Origin: Semisulcospira habei
Taxonomy: Eukaryota; Mollusca; Gastropoda; Semisulcospiridae
DNA length: 64,000 bases
NCBI GenBank assembly: GCA_036245525.1
Contig: BTPG01000003.1
Span: 157,050,439-157,114,438, forward strand
Reading direction: 5' to 3'
The position numbers were made by a program, and so were the translations under genes. Positions within the stretch are counted from its first letter, which is position 1; each line of letters begins with the position of its first letter. Under the pieces are notes generated by a model that worked only from the letters and a program-made list of their open reading frames with translations, did not search any database and was not told the DNA's origin. Below are positions 21,783 through 35,500 of the stretch, piece after piece.

Positions 21783-24480
21783 GCTGTGAGCAAGATTGTC
21801 CGACAATTCCTATGTGCCATCAAACTACAGGATTGCACACTAACCTGGCCACTACAGGACCCCTCAGGTTTGCGAAGACTGCGAGTTGATTTTCATTTCT
21901 CACTAATACCAGGCATGGGAATTAGAAAAGTGAAAAAAAAAGTCTGAAACTAGGGGGGTCCGGGGAATGATGTCCTCTCCTCCCCCCCCCCCCCCCCCCC
22001 CCCCCCACCCCGGAAAATTTTAAAATCTAGGCGGCTGAGCAATATCATTTCGGCGGAAATTTGCCTTTAGGTGGACAATTCTCATGCCTGTAATACGTCA
22101 CAGCAACACAACCAGAAGGTTAAAAGTTGCCATGGCCACTACACTGGTTTCTGCAAGTTAACTGTACAGTACAATGGTATGTTCTTGTGAAAACAAAAGT
22201 TACATCAACCCTTTGGCTGCTAGTAGCGGTTATTGTCATGATTCCTGCAGGAATCATCATGACAAAAACCACAATTAAATGGGTTAACTTCTTTTTGTTG
22301 TTCTGATCAACTTCAACAGAAGATGGATGGAGCATGATAGTTCAACGGTAAGCATCGCAATAGCTTAGCACCTCTAGGCATCTGCGATTGGTCCCCTCAA
22401 TGTAATGCAGTCTTCAGACCACAACTCCCAGATTTGGGAATTTGACCTTAGCGCTCGCTGGCTTAAAGCAACCTTCACAAGTCAATCCTAAAAAGTTAAT
22501 CCCTTCCCTTCCAATGTACGTATATTTGTTTCTGAAATCTTGGTTCATTCAATGACCAAAAACAAACACCATCCAAGAAAAATGGATATAAATTGGTCTC
22601 AGCGAGAAACATTGATCCTTACGAGCCCCCGCAGTCACGGGGGCTCACGAGGATCTATGTCTCTTGCATTAGGATCATGTTCACTTTTTTCTCGAAAGTT
22701 AATGGGTCGCAAGATCTCCAATTATAAATGCTCTTGGTACAAATCTTTGAAAATGCTGCACACAGACTGTTACCCCACTTCTGCAAGCAACCGCCTGTGC
22801 TGTAACAGTGCCTGAAAGCATAAGGGGGTAACTTATTAAGTTTGTCTTTTTGCGATTTATCTTATATATGCTAAACAGGAGTGTTCCCCAATGGGCACAA
22901 GTGCAGCTGCAACACTTCTGTTAGGCCACACACATACACAAATAGTATACTCCGTTTTCACTTACCTGACACTCTTTATCGCCCCTACACTTTTTCTGCG
23001 AGGGTGTGTGTATGTGTGGAGCCGAGGTATTGAAAACCTAGCAGATGACGCAAGGGACACTATGTTAAACTAGCTGAAAATGCAAAGAACATCACCTGCT
23101 GCCCCTTGTTCTCACAGCAGTCTAGGCTGCTTGAACAAAAAAATTGACCCCATTTTTTCTGGCAAAATTAGAAACAGAGTACTTTTATTTGTTTTATGTA
23201 TGCCTACTTACACAATTTGTGAAAATATCCATGGTACAATAGTCATAGATAAAGCACAACATTACAGCCTGTTTATTTGCGATTTTAGCTCTCAAAACAT
23301 TGCCTGGCAAGAAGGCAACTTTAAGAACGTGGTTACTATGCAGACTGGCAAGCACAGGCAGGGTGCGAAAGTAAACAGCTGTGAAGCAGGGCACAAGTTG
23401 GGCAGTGAGAAATGGCGCCCACACCTCCTTGGAAATCTAAACATTACATTGACTGTGCAGTTTTCTCTCCTTCTTGGCAGTTATTGTGAAAGTACACTAA
23501 TTAACTCTGATTTTTCAACCACTTTTTAAAGGTCAAAATGTTTCATTTATGAGCACTGCTGTAAGGATAATAAAAATGCTAGGTAGACCCAGCGAAAGTG
23601 TATGTCAATCAAGCCATTTTTGTAGTGGTGGTCGCAAATGCAAGTGGTCAAGCAAATCATAGTGTGTACAGTAACAAAGTTACTCTCACTCAAGATGTTT
23701 CCCCCTGAAACATGTAACTGAAAGTGTCTACATTATAGGAAGGTTGTACTGTAGCAAGGCCAAACAAAGTGGAATACTTACCAGCCGGTAGGGGGTGGGA
23801 CACTTGGCCACCAACTCTCTCCCCACCCACTCCTCAAGTTTGGAGAAGACAATTATTTGGAGAGAAGAAATCATGAGATTTTTTGTTTTATGTTGTTGTC
23901 CCAACCCCCCCCCCCCTCCCACCCCCCACCCACTCCTTGCTGGAAAGTAACATGTTAGTCCCCCCCCCCCCCCCCCTCCTCCATGAAAAAAATCTGCCAA
24001 TGCCACACTGATACCACGTTAGGTTTTCTTACAGTCTTACACATGCACAAAATTACACTGACAAAATGGATAATACAAATCACATATATTGACAGCATTC
24101 ATTTCCCAATCAACACATGAAGGCAGAATATAATAAAATACCATTTGTATTTACAGTGTCATTGCCAGATGGCGGCAGAAGAAAACAACAGTTAAGGCTT
24201 GCCATTAGCAAAGTCTTTAAACTTAAACACAAAGATGTAGAATGCATGCTGACAATGATATGCTTCCAGATTTATCTGCTGAAACAATAGTGCATAAGTT
24301 ACAGTATACTAGACTTTAAAAGAAAATAAATCTGGACAACAATGAAAAGGCACTGGCAAATGGACCAAAAGTTCTAGAGTAAAGCATTTAAGGCTCATGT
24401 GCATTACCAATCTTCATTTCTATGGTTTCTGTGACCTTAAACTTCAGGGAGAAAAATAAAAGTGTCACCTGTGTTTTGGC
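21783..24480. other. No gene recognised; scattered MITE pieces and poly-C tracts
   Basis: This stretch holds a poly-C run (about 21980-22006), a GATTCC-hairpin copy (22205-22287), a decayed core hairpin (about 22320-22460), a CAAGAGG core (about 22610-22672), and C runs near 23906 and 23960. The remaining AT-rich sequence shows no coding signal I trust. Confidence 0.45.
22205..22287. repeat. GATTCC-hairpin MITE copy
   Basis: AACCCTTTGGCTGCTAGTAG at the left and GGGTTAA at the right surround ATGATTCCTGCAGGAATCAT. One arm has diverged, but the central palindrome is perfect. Confidence 0.75.
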
Positions 24481-24489
24481 ATTAACTAC

Positions 24490-25058
24490 CAGTGTGTAAA
24501 GTTTGATATTTCAGAGTTTGCCATGTATTTCTCAACAAATATGCATTTTTTGCATGCCTTGATTTACCACCTTTCTTCACTTTTATGGAAAGTCAATTAC
24601 ATTAGTACATCTTGGATGGTCTCACAAGCTAGATTTTAATAGTTTGCAGAATTGCTGATACATGTACTACTCTCAGAAACAAGCATTTTCAATACATTTG
24701 CTGACCTCTTGTGACCCTTAACTTTTCTGTTACTAGTAGGTATGGGTAGGTCTTATCATAGGTATAGATCTATTTTCCAAGTTTAGTTTTGAAGTTTAAA
24801 ATAGAATCTGAGAAAGCAGAATGTGTGTCAAAAGATTTGTGAACATTTTATGTCATATGCTCTCCGAGCCACTGACCTTTAACGGAGGTCACACAAATTG
24901 CTACATACACAAAGGTCTTGTAACAAAGTATCTTTGGCATTAGTTTGAAGTTTGCAGTTTGAATTGTTGATACCAATGTTAAATTTACCATGGATAATGA
25001 ATAAATGACGGAAAAGTGTATGGTACACATAGATTCACTTCTGCTATCATACATGAGC
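24490..25058 (+). repeat. R1 interspersed repeat, decayed copy 2
   Basis: Recognisable segments in order are CTCTTGTGACCCTTAACTTT, GAGCCACTGACCTTTAACGG, CAAAGGTCTTGTAACAAAGT and a diverged ATTCACTTCTGCTATC end. More diverged than the other copies. Confidence 0.5.
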
Positions 25059-27105
25059 AAATATAAAGTGCAGGACAGCGAAATAAACAATGAACTATGT
25101 AAGCTGTGTGTGTGAGACAATGGAAATTAATTAAATTAATATATAGAATAGCAAAAATGACTTTGGGGGACACAAACCAGCTATCACTGACTGCTGAAAC
25201 TACAGTCAGTGAAAATAGACCACTGATAAACCAAACAGGGATCCAAATAAACCAAAAAAGCCCATACAAAATAAAATCCATTCAAAAGATTAAGCTCAGA
25301 AACTCTGCATTCTTCAGGATACAAAATATTAAAAGATATGTCAATTTTGCATGTACAAATATAAGGGATATCACAGCAAGTACAAAACTTGATCTTTTTC
25401 TTTCTTTATCCAAATATGCACACCACCCACCCCCCCTCCACACCTTCATTGTCTGATTTTCCAAGGCATACCTCAGGGACAACTGTGTTTTGTTGGGAAT
25501 AATTTGGATGTTGGACGGCATTTTGGTCACACATAAAATGCCAGTTGTCAAAAACCATAGCACAAACAATCTAACACGGGGTACGAAGAAGACATAATAA
25601 AACTCATGATGCACTGTTTCAGCTTGCCACAAGTCAAAGAAGAACCATAAAAGGAAAAGATGTCCACCTCTGTTTGAGAAAACATTCCTCTTCATTTTGA
25701 GTAATGCAATGTATTATATTCTTGAAAATATTCATTTTTTGTTTTCATTTCCTGGCAGCATTATTTCCAAGGAAAGAGGCACAGGTTTACAAGTTTCTGT
25801 TCGAAAATATGTGACCCAGTAAAAGAGTGCCCACTTCGTTTGATACAGACAACAGCAGGCATCTGACCTTTAAGAGAGAAAAGAAGCTATACCAGAAGGA
25901 TTTAGAAGGTGGCTTTTAGGGAGGTGCTAGAGTCTTTAGACAGTCTAAACCCTTCGGTCCACAACAAAGCACATTGCACAACTCTACACAAATCATAAAA
26001 GCTGCAACACCTTATTCTGGTTAAGTCTGCAAAACTTCTAATACTAGCATACTAATCATTATGCGTAATTTTTTTGTAAACTTATAATTGTGTTAAAAAC
26101 AGTCTAGCCTGAGAGAGAAAGAATAATGAAAGGCCATGGGTAAAGTACAGAAATGAAGCTGGGGAAGCAAAAGCAAAGCAGCATGCCAAGAGGGAAAAGA
26201 GGAACCTGTAGGCAGGCAGATCTTACTGTTAATCCCCTGTGATGGTGAGTGCAACACGCAAAACACAATGTAATTCATTAGTTTCCAACACACTGGTGCA
26301 CGTCCAGGGTGAAAAACAAAAAACTTCTTAGAATACAATAACTGTTTTGTAGGCCTCAACAAAAACTGACTTAGTACAATCTCAGTGATATGATTACTTG
26401 CAGTATCAGCTGATGTATCGCTAGTGTAAGTTGAGTTCAGGGTATGCAAAACTAATGCCAAGTGTTAGACTGTAGTATACAAATACAGCAAAATATATGC
26501 ATTAAAGTATAATGACAATTATATTAAAATCATTTTATCTATTAGTACTACCATTCACAAGCTCAACAGAAAACAACATGTTCAGTGATCAATCTATTAA
26601 ATGGCAGGAAAGCTTGATATCCTGGACTTCAAGTTCAATCTTGGGATCTAAACAATCATCCTAACAGTAACAGCTGACAAAAACAATGTCGTCATGAACA
26701 AGCGATGAAATATGGTTCTGTCAATACCACAAGCCTGCCTGCCGCAACTTACCTTGCTTGACACAGCAGAGTAGAAAACTTGCATACAAACAATGAGCTC
26801 AAATATCATGCAAAAGATCTTACCAGTACAGCAGAAATGTCAAGTTGGAGATGACCCTATCACATCTATCTACTTTGTCTGTGACAGAACTTAGATGTTA
26901 ACTACAAACCTGCACCCAGATTAGCCAAGGAGACCCGGAAGCAAACTAACCAACAAGTAACACGCTCATGGTGGACCACAGCAATCTGACCCCTCTGAGC
27001 TGACAACCTTTCTGGTTGAAACCGAAAACAAGAAGAGACCCAAGCTTCATGGGAACCCTTGTGATTATTGTCAAAAGCAGAGTACTGTGATCAAGAGATC
27101 ACTTG
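25059..27105. other. AT-rich stretch downstream of BicD, nothing recognised
   Basis: No repeats shared with the rest of the window and no convincing coding region. It may include BicD 3' UTR, but I cannot place the polyadenylation site. Confidence 0.3.
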
Positions 27106-27227
27106 TTACATTCAAGGGGCCTGGCATCAATAGCGGTAGAAGTTTTGTATAGTGTTGCTGGCGACAACACAATACGACACTTTTGCATCCAATGATCTAT
27201 TGATGCTGGGCACCTTGAATGAGTTAA
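27106..27227. repeat. Palindromic element related to 2066-2167
   Basis: The left arm (TTCAAGGGGCCTGGCATCAA) and right arm (TTGATGCTGGGCACCTTGAA) are inverted copies around a short loop. It ends in GAGTTAA, sharing its TTAA with the next MITE, so the two sit back to back. Confidence 0.7.
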
Positions 27228-27436
27228 CCCATTTAGCCCCAATACCCTGCAGCAAAAGATGGATCGACCATGATAATTCAATGGTAGTGCCAGATGAGCT
27301 TGGCGCCATCAGGCGCCAAGCTCATCTGGCATTACCCTTGAATTATCATGTCGATCCATCTCCTGCAAATATTAATCAGGCGTTTGGCGACACCTCCACA
27401 ATTTGGGATATGTGGCCATGGGGTTAAATGGGTCAA
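27224..27436. mobile_element. TTAACCCATTT-type MITE near the BicD 3' end
   Basis: Ends are TTAACCCATTTAGCCCC and the complement of TTGACCCATTTAACCCC. The core GATAATTCAATGGTAGTGCC, AGATGAGCTTGGCGCC and its mirror form a strong hairpin. It lies about 0.5 kb beyond the BicD stop codon and may be within its 3' UTR. Confidence 0.85.
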
Positions 27437-27911
27437 ACCCTATTGCACTTTACTATTTGTACTGTCAAACTGTACAGATCTACTAGAAGGTGTAAAAGTC
27501 CTGTGATAGATTTCTATTGCAACTGCCAGCAAGTGTCAATGCTTACTTGGAGGCACCAATGGTTACTCTGTTAAAGACACTACTGGTGCATCAACAGAGC
27601 TGTGGGAAACAACAACTGTCTGTCCTCATATCAAAGGGGTTAGAGGATCAACAAGAATCAAATATCTATGTTGCTAGGAACTCAGATACAGGTATCAGTG
27701 AAGGGAAGTGAAAAATATGAGTCTAGTGAAGGAGTCTGTATACAATGATATAGTTGGAGTGAGAGAAAGATCCGCTCCCAAGATGCAGCTAGTGACTAGC
27801 AGCCACCCAAAGCCAGACAGGAGATCAGCAGATAATGGCAGGCCAAAGCCAGAGGTGGTCAACTTACCCAGCGCACGCAACAAGCTCAGCAGGGACCCAG
27901 TCTCCCCTACT

Positions 27912-29441
27912 CTAATAGTCGCGGCGGAAGTTTTGGAAGGCCCGCCTTGCGTAGCCACCAAAGTCGTCAGAAGAGGACTGGTGGTTGTGACTTACTTTGG
28001 AGTTGGTCATCTTGCCTGCCCCACGCCCCCCAGGCCGACGCGTCATGTTGCGCCGCTCGCGGTCAAACTCCAGGTCCTCCAGGCGCTGAGTGAGGGCCAG
28101 TTTCTGCTGGATAGCCATGCGTAGCAGTGAGTTAAGTGTCTTCTTTTCTTCTTCAGCTGCCGACAGTTGGCGCTGAGACTCGTCCAGCTGTGTCACATAC
28201 TCATCACAGCGCTGCGCGAACATGGCACGCAGCGAAGCAAAGGTAGCTGCGTCCTCCTTGAGTGACTTGAGCTCATTGCGCAGTTTGAGCATGGTCTCTG
28301 TGACTATCACCTTCTCATTCTCATACTTCTGTTTAAGGTTGGCGAGCGCGACCTCAGCTGTGGACTTGTTGGCCTTGAGGACAGAGCGCAGGGTGGCAAT
28401 CTGCTCTCGTTTGGTGGACAGCATAGCCTTCAGCTTCACCACCTGGTCCTGCAGCTCAGCCATGTCATCCCCATTGTCAGCGTCTGCACCGCCAGCATCA
28501 CGCTTCCAAGTCTTGGACACCTCCATCAGGTGCTCCACTGCCTGCTTCAAGAAACGCACCTGGTCTACCACTGTCTCTGATAGTTTCTCACATGACGTGG
28601 GGTCACCCTTGCTAGCTGACACATTCACCTTCTTCTCTCGCCGTGACTTGGACTTGGCAGCCACCGGTCTGCTGGGTGATTTGTCGGCACCATTGACCCC
28701 CACTCCAGGAAGAGGTTTGCTCGGGGCTGTGGGAGTGGATGGCTCCTCGCTGCTCTCACGCTCGCTGTCCACTGAGGACACTGGCTCGGCGGCGGAGGAC
28801 TTGGCATGATCCAGCATGACCCGGGAGGGCGTCTCCCCGCTGACCTCACACACCAGGTGGTACAGCTGGGCCATGTCCTCCGTAATGCGCACCAGCTCGG
28901 CCTGCGTGGTGTTGACACTGTTGTGTGAGTGCTGAGCCTCTTCTAACACGGCCTTTAGCTCTCGCTCCTGCTCCCTTATGGTGTCCTCATACACCATACA
29001 CTTCTTCTTCAGCTCAGCCAGAGCCGCCTCGAATTCCGAGCTGTGGCCCAGGACCGCCGTGCATGCTTGCAGCCGTGTGATCTCTGCCTGCAGGCTGCCA
29101 ATCTCATTCAGGGCTGTCTTGTACTTCTTGTCCTTCAGCTGCAGGTTGTTGCGCAGCTGCAGTAGAACACGGCGGTCAGGGTCCGCCTCCTCCTCCATCT
29201 CCCGCAGCAGACTCTCGTCAAAGGACACCTCCAGGTCATTGGGCAGGCGCGTGCTAGATTCTCGCAGGCCAGGCAGGGACCCAATGTAGGACTTTAGCTG
29301 GTCTGCACGCTTCTTCTGCTCCGTCAGGTCCTGCTGGGTGTCCTGGATCAGCCTGCGTGCCTCGTCCAGTGCCTTCTGCATCTCTAGCTTCTCCTCTTCT
29401 GACTGCTGCAGCAGCGCCTCAAGATTGCCCACCTCCGTCAC
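27912..29441 (-). CDS. BicD: BicD coding exon 5, last (residues 335-843)
   Basis: 509 codons plus TAG (27912-27914), with the acceptor AG at 29442-29443. It contains the middle coil, a conserved [19 protein letters not shown] block (vertebrate YHHVC..NETPNRVMLDY), a low-complexity Ser/Pro/Lys linker, then the CC3 cargo-binding coil. CC3 includes [18 protein letters not shown] and [21 protein letters not shown] 44-residue basic/Ser tail follows that is not conserved with vertebrates as far as I recall. Exon GC content is higher than the AT-rich introns. Confidence 0.96.
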   Translation of the reverse strand: MTEVGNLEALLQQSEEEKLEMQKALDEARRLIQDTQQDLTEQKKRADQLKSYIGSLPGLRESSTRLPNDLEVSFDESLLREMEEEADPDRRVLLQLRNNLQLKDKKYKTALNEIGSLQAEITRLQACTAVLGHSSEFEAALAELKKKCMVYEDTIREQERELKAVLEEAQHSHNSVNTTQAELVRITEDMAQLYHLVCEVSGETPSRVMLDHAKSSAAEPVSSVDSERESSEEPSTPTAPSKPLPGVGVNGADKSPSRPVAAKSKSRREKKVNVSASKGDPTSCEKLSETVVDQVRFLKQAVEHLMEVSKTWKRDAGGADADNGDDMAELQDQVVKLKAMLSTKREQIATLRSVLKANKSTAEVALANLKQKYENEKVIVTETMLKLRNELKSLKEDAATFASLRAMFAQRCDEYVTQLDESQRQLSAAEEEKKTLNSLLRMAIQQKLALTQRLEDLEFDRERRNMTRRPGGRGAGKMTNSKVSHNHQSSSDDFGGYARRAFQNFRRDY

Positions 29442-32400
29442 CTGCAGCACACACATAATCACAATGACAATGTTATGGTCACTCAACTTCCATTCAGCCA
29501 TTATCAGGCAGAAAGATGTTGAAAAAGGCTTTTGTAATATCAATAACATTTTATTGATGCATTGATGCACATTTTCTTAGCACCTTATAGGACACAGTGT
29601 CCTGGAGATTGTGCCCAACTATGCCATAAGACATGGGACACACGTCAACAAACCTGTTTTTTTCTCCAATCTCTCTGAGTGAGAAAATATAATGCTGCCA
29701 GGCCAGTCTGCTGGATAGCAAAAACAAAAAGGACAAGTGACCACTTAACTATTTTGATCAGATAAATGTCCTGATACACAATTATGGTTGCGTCAATCGG
29801 TCTTTTACAATTCTAATCAGTCCATGATCAAGGACCAACAGAAATGTGCATCACAATTGATATACTCATAGGCACCAAGTCGAAGCTTTCATTTAAAATC
29901 AGTATTTAGCAGTGTTGTGTTCAAGGTAATGCACACAGTATACCCAGTACACAACAGCATTAAAAACTTGTCCACTATCACGTTTTAAATGTGAAATGTC
30001 TTCTTATGATTATTTTGGTGTCACATTTTCATCCTGATACACTACTAAGAAGTACCCAACGGAGAAAGAAACACGCTTAGTTAAGATGGGTACAACACAA
30101 TTTATGGATACAAGCTGGTCTTAGCAAGAGGTATAGATCCTCATGAGCCCCTTCAAATTCTCATGAGGATCCAAACCTCTTGCAGTTGGGTGGCGTTGTT
30201 TCTCTCAGCAGAAGGTGTCAAATAACCAATAACATTAACAATCAGGCTCAGCTCTACTGGTCCTGACCTCTTTTTTGTTTGTTAACCCTTATCATTCGGA
30301 ATACACCAGTGTGTGAAATAAGTTTGACTAAAATAGTTCAAGGATAGTGCCAGAATAGCTTGGCGCCTAAAGGACTCAAGGTAAAGTATTGTTTGGTACA
30401 TAAATTATATACACTGGGCCAAATTTTGCTTGATATAATGCCACCAGCCAACAGATATGATTACTCGACTTGAAACAAAATTTTATCAGCTTGCGCCTCA
30501 GACATTTTGATTCCAGTCCCGTAATCACATCTGCTGGTTATTGACATCATATCAAGCAATGTGGCTCAATATATGTAACTGCACCTCTCAAACAACTTCA
30601 CCTCTCAAATAGACATGAAAAAAATGGCTTGAAACTGATAATATTGCAGAAAAACTGATTACAGTTACACAAAAAATGTCATCTTGATGTTCTGGTCTGT
30701 ATGGAATTTTAAAAATCCAGATTTCTTCTGAATCCCACAGAACATCATTAGCAGCAGGAATATAGTGTGTATTATCATCTCTCAGAGGGAAATAATTTGT
30801 TACGAAGTGTCCCGTTTAGTTTATTTTCAACATTAGCTTACAACCCAGTGCCTCCCCACCTTCAAACAAGGACGCTTGAAAACTTTTGGTGAATGTAGCT
30901 TGTACAGTAAAGGAGTTATCTCAACAAACAAAAAAATGGCAAAGCCCTTATGGCTCACATGTACGACCAATCCACATAATAAGTGTGACCTTGACCTTTT
31001 TAACAGGTCAATGAAATTAGCAAGAGTTCACGTATCTAAACATAAATAAGGGTTTGGCTTCTGTACCAGCAAAATCCGTGTTTTCCCAAAATGTACACAT
31101 TCTTCAAACTTTGTTGGCCCTCCGTGACCCTTGACCTCTGTGGGGGTGGGGGTGGGGGGGGGGGGGGGGGGGGGGGTGTCATCTAAATTAGTATGCATAG
31201 AAAGATATTATCATCAGCTACCTTTATGCCAAAATTTTATTGAAAAGTTTGCAAAAACTTTCATAAAAACTACAATTATATTAAAAACTGTCTTTTTTTT
31301 ACACACTTGCAACCTCTTGTGACCCTTGACCTTTCCAATGGGTCATCCAGATTACTATGCATAGAAAGGCTGTATCATCAGGTATCTTAATACCAAGTTT
31401 GAGTTTGAAGTTGAAAAAAGTACTAGAGAAAAAAAACATTTTTTTTTTTGGTCAAAATATGGCTATTTTTGCATCCTTTCTGGACACCCCCATGACACCT
31501 GACTTTTGCGAGCGGACCAGTAAATCAGTATGCATAGGAAGGTCTTATCATCAACTACCTTTGTGCCAAATCTGACTGAACAGTTGACAAAAACATTGAT
31601 AAAAACTACAATTCTACCAAAAACTGGCATTTTCACTTTTGCCAACCTCCTGTGGCCCTTAAATCTTACCATCAGGCATCTCTGTACCAAGTTTGGGTAT
31701 GAAGTTGAAAATAGTATTTGAGGAGAAACAATTTGTGTCAAAACATGGCTATTTATGACCCTTTTCTGGACCCCCTGTGACCGTGACCTTTGAGAGAGGT
31801 CACTGAAACTGGTATGTTTAGAAAGTATCCTTGGGCCAAATTTAAAGTCTGAGGCTTGAATAGTCTCCGAGAAAATGCCAACGTTAATGTTTACCATGGA
31901 CACCCGACGCCAGACGGCCCATTACATAGACTCACTTTTGCTATCGCACGTGAGCCAAAAAAATATTTAATAATGTATTGTGATAATCCTCGTTCTTTAT
32001 TTGTAGCCACTAAACATGCCTTGCAGTTTTAAAGCTGTTCGATATAGTTTTCAGTTGTGCAAAACATGTGAGAAGCATAGAACGTGATTTCAAATGCATC
32101 TTGATGCAACAACAGCATTTCTTTCACACACTAGGGGTTGCACTACAACAACAAAAAGTACATTTTATATGCAAAAACAAATCTGCCCACACGCAGTTCT
32201 CTGAGAGGTGTGCGTTTGCTACATACAAAAATGTATCATTGGTTAAAACAAAATGTATTTGGCATTGCTAAAATATCTGGTTGGGGTGGTGACTGCTTTC
32301 CCTAAAATCAATCAACTGGGAACACTGTTCAAACACAGTCAAAAGTGGTGACGGAAAGAGGGGTTTAGTTATCGTAATGACTAACTAACTGCCGTTTAGC

Positions 32401-32543
32401 AAAGACAGACTCAGAGATCGTCTCAGTAACTGCTGTATTATTATTATCATATATCCTTCTTTTTCCAGCACTGAATAAACACAGCATCTGTTGATTAGAT
32501 AAAATTGCTTTCTTCTATAGTTCCGATAAGGTTTATGCAGTGC

Positions 32544-32578
<35 letters not shown>

Positions 32579-35500
32579 CTGATACTTTTAGATACAGACA
32601 TAGTAGCCTAACAAGGGAAACTCAGTAACATTGTTGATCTCAGGCTGTCACTGGCCCGGCATTGTCTTGCAAGATTATTCAAATGTGACTTTTGTTTTAG
32701 TGAGGTTACATCATACACAATATTTGGACAGCATTGCGTTTTGTGTACGCAGTTTTAGAAAAGTGCGTGCGACCCTTGACACACTCAAGCAGAAAAATTT
32801 AAATATTTCACTGATAGATCTAGTGTAAATTCTCCGGGCACTGTGGTCAATTCACTTTCCTAACTTTACCAGTACTTTTGTCTGCAGGACACATTGGTCC
32901 TCATCTGTCACTCTAGACTGCAGGGCCCTAGAGATTTTATGGATGTCATATACATACATGTACATGGGTGGGACAGGAAAAAAAGTTGAATCCTGAATCG
33001 GGGGTTTGGGAAAAAAACAAAAATTGGGAATCTGGAAATCCGGCTGTAGCCGGAAAAGTCCCACCCATGCATGTATTTACATCTATGTTTACTTTCTTTG
33101 AGGGGATTTTGAGTCAATGTTAAGGTAATGTTAATGTCAAACTGCCAACCAACTGTTCCTCTGCAATGTGTACTTAGCAGAACGAGATTTGTGTGTACAG
33201 GGCTAAAAATATAGCCATCATGAGTATGACAACTGACAATAATAACTGCAAGCAGCCACTGATGTTTACTTAATGACACACAACAGTACCACATGAAGCC
33301 AAATAATGCCATTCTGCCCCATTCCAATGGCTGTGACATACATATGGTTTTTCTAGCACTTCCAGTCAGTCTGATTTTTGGGGAGGACGAAAGGTCCTTT
33401 CCACATTAAAACTAGGATAGTGATAACTGATATAATGAGTCATGATATATCAAAGAAATAACAAAGAAAGGAAAAACACACACTTTGAAATAATAAGCAT
33501 AAAATAGTTTACTTAGTGAGACTGTGTACTTGGCCTTCCAAATCATGTTCTTTTTTAGTTGGTTAATTCTTTGCACTTAGTGCTTGGCAATCACCTTATT
33601 AGTCTAGATTTTGCAATATGTATAGCGTGTTGCCTGTGGAAAAGAGACTGAAAATGACTTACTTGAATCTCACTGAGGATGTCTCCAACAACACCAGGGC
33701 GGGGTGTGGGAGGAGCTTCCCGATCTTTGCGTGAGAAGGAAAAGTCTGCCTCAATGCGCTTGAGGGCCGGGTGTGCATGGTCCTGCCCCTCCCCATCCTC
33801 CTCAGCCCCAGAATCATGGGATGACTCGTGGTTGGAGTACATAGAGGCAGACAGACCCTCGGTCAGACCACTGAAGTGAGCCAGGTTGCTGAGGTTGAAC
33901 ATGGACTCACGAGTCAGGCGCTGATCAAGCTCCTTCTTGAGAGCGTGTTTCTGCTCGCGTTCTGCCTGCAGGGAGTTGAGGGCCTCTTCTAGGTTCTTCT
34001 CCACGATACGTCGGAGGTTGGTCATCTCCTCCAGTTGCACATGCAGGTCCTCCGTCTCCTCCTGAAGCCGCTTGCTCTCATGTTTCATCGCCTCAAACTC
34101 CACCTGCACGTACACATACATACAAGCGTGCGCAAGCACACAATGCACACATGTACACAAACCAGTCAAGCAGCTGATAAGGACTGTTGTCAAAATGCGT
34201 CCCTATACATTAAGCTAATCTGTTAAATGCATGACAATTTATAGTAGCACCTGCTATAACTGCAAGTAGTCACCCCTTTTGCCAAGCAAAAGTGGCCATA
34301 AACAGCAAGTAGCCATTATTAGAGATAGAAATGGCCTATTATCGCACAAGGCATCTAGGTCTGATGTGGCTGCATTATTTACATAACTAAGAAACAGGAC
34401 CACAGAGATCCCTTCACATGAAATAGTGATGTCGATCTTTCATCAATTATGTGTTCAGAGAAATAAATGATATCTGTATTTAGTGTAAGAAAGAGGAAAA
34501 AGTGGTGTGTTGAAATGTGTTATTGCTGTGTTGTTGCCTTGAAAATAAATGGGGAGGGAGAAACAGGAGCAGACAACTGAACTGGTCCATGTTCAGTCAC
34601 ATCACCACGAGCTGATACTGTGTGTGATAGCAAAAGAATGGGACAAAGTCTTGGTATTATCACCTTGCAGAATCCAAACTGCTACCAGAGGAAAAATATG
34701 TAGCACTTTTTTCTTAGATGTTACTTTCTGGGGTGGGGGGTGGGGAGGGGGGTGGGGGGTGTTTCTCAGCTTTTTGGACATGTGTGTAGTATGTCATTGT
34801 CAGCATCTGTGGCCATTCACAGTTCATGGCCACATGAAAACTGACGTGTAATTAACGATACCGACCACCAAACATTCAATGCCGCAATTTCTCGACTTAT
34901 GAGCTGAGGAATTAGCAATAGTAGATCTGAAAAAGTGACCGTTCATGACATGCATCAACAGAAACAGCATAACATTAACAAGAAAGGCAAAGCCATTATG
35001 GCTCATGTTTATGACCTATTTTTAATGTATATGTGTGACCTTTGTGACAATAAGTAAAGAGCTGGCAAAATCCATCATCCATGTTTTCTCAAAATGTAAG
35101 CAATTTTCACAAATCTGTCCACCACCATGACCCTTGACCTCTGTGATGAGTCGACTAAATAAGTATGCATAGGAAGGTCTTATCATCAGCTACCTTTGTG
35201 CCAAATTTGCTTGAAAATTTTGCAAAAATGTTGATAATACCTACAATTTTATCAAACATTTGCCAGCCTCTTGTGACTATTCACCTTTCCGAGGGGTCAT
35301 CCAAATTAGTATGCGTAGATAGGTCTTACCATCAGGTATCTCTACCAAATTTGCGCTTATATCATAATAATTATAACTCGAAGCACGCACTCACAACTCG
35401 CGCATGCATGCACACGCTTTAGACAAGGACTCACGTACCACAAATAGTGAAATACATTACGACAGTCTGCTTAGGGTGGGGTGTGTGGTGGTATAGTGCT

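Larger units (their letters stand above)
29442..33662 (-). other. BicD intron 4, with hairpin elements and R1 copy
   Basis: It contains a CAAGAGG core (30124-30186), half of a TTAACCCTTATCATT MITE (30282 to about 30375), a hairpin of the 39.0-kb type (about 30400-30585) and an R1 copy (30937-31958). The rest shows no exon with family similarity. A small (GT)n(GA)n lies near 32544-32575. Confidence 0.6.

Noticed and set aside
28222..29565. Plus-strand frames of up to 195 codons opposite BicD exon 5
   Set aside because: They are antisense shadows of a conserved coding exon; Ser/Leu-rich content mirrors the coiled-coil codons.
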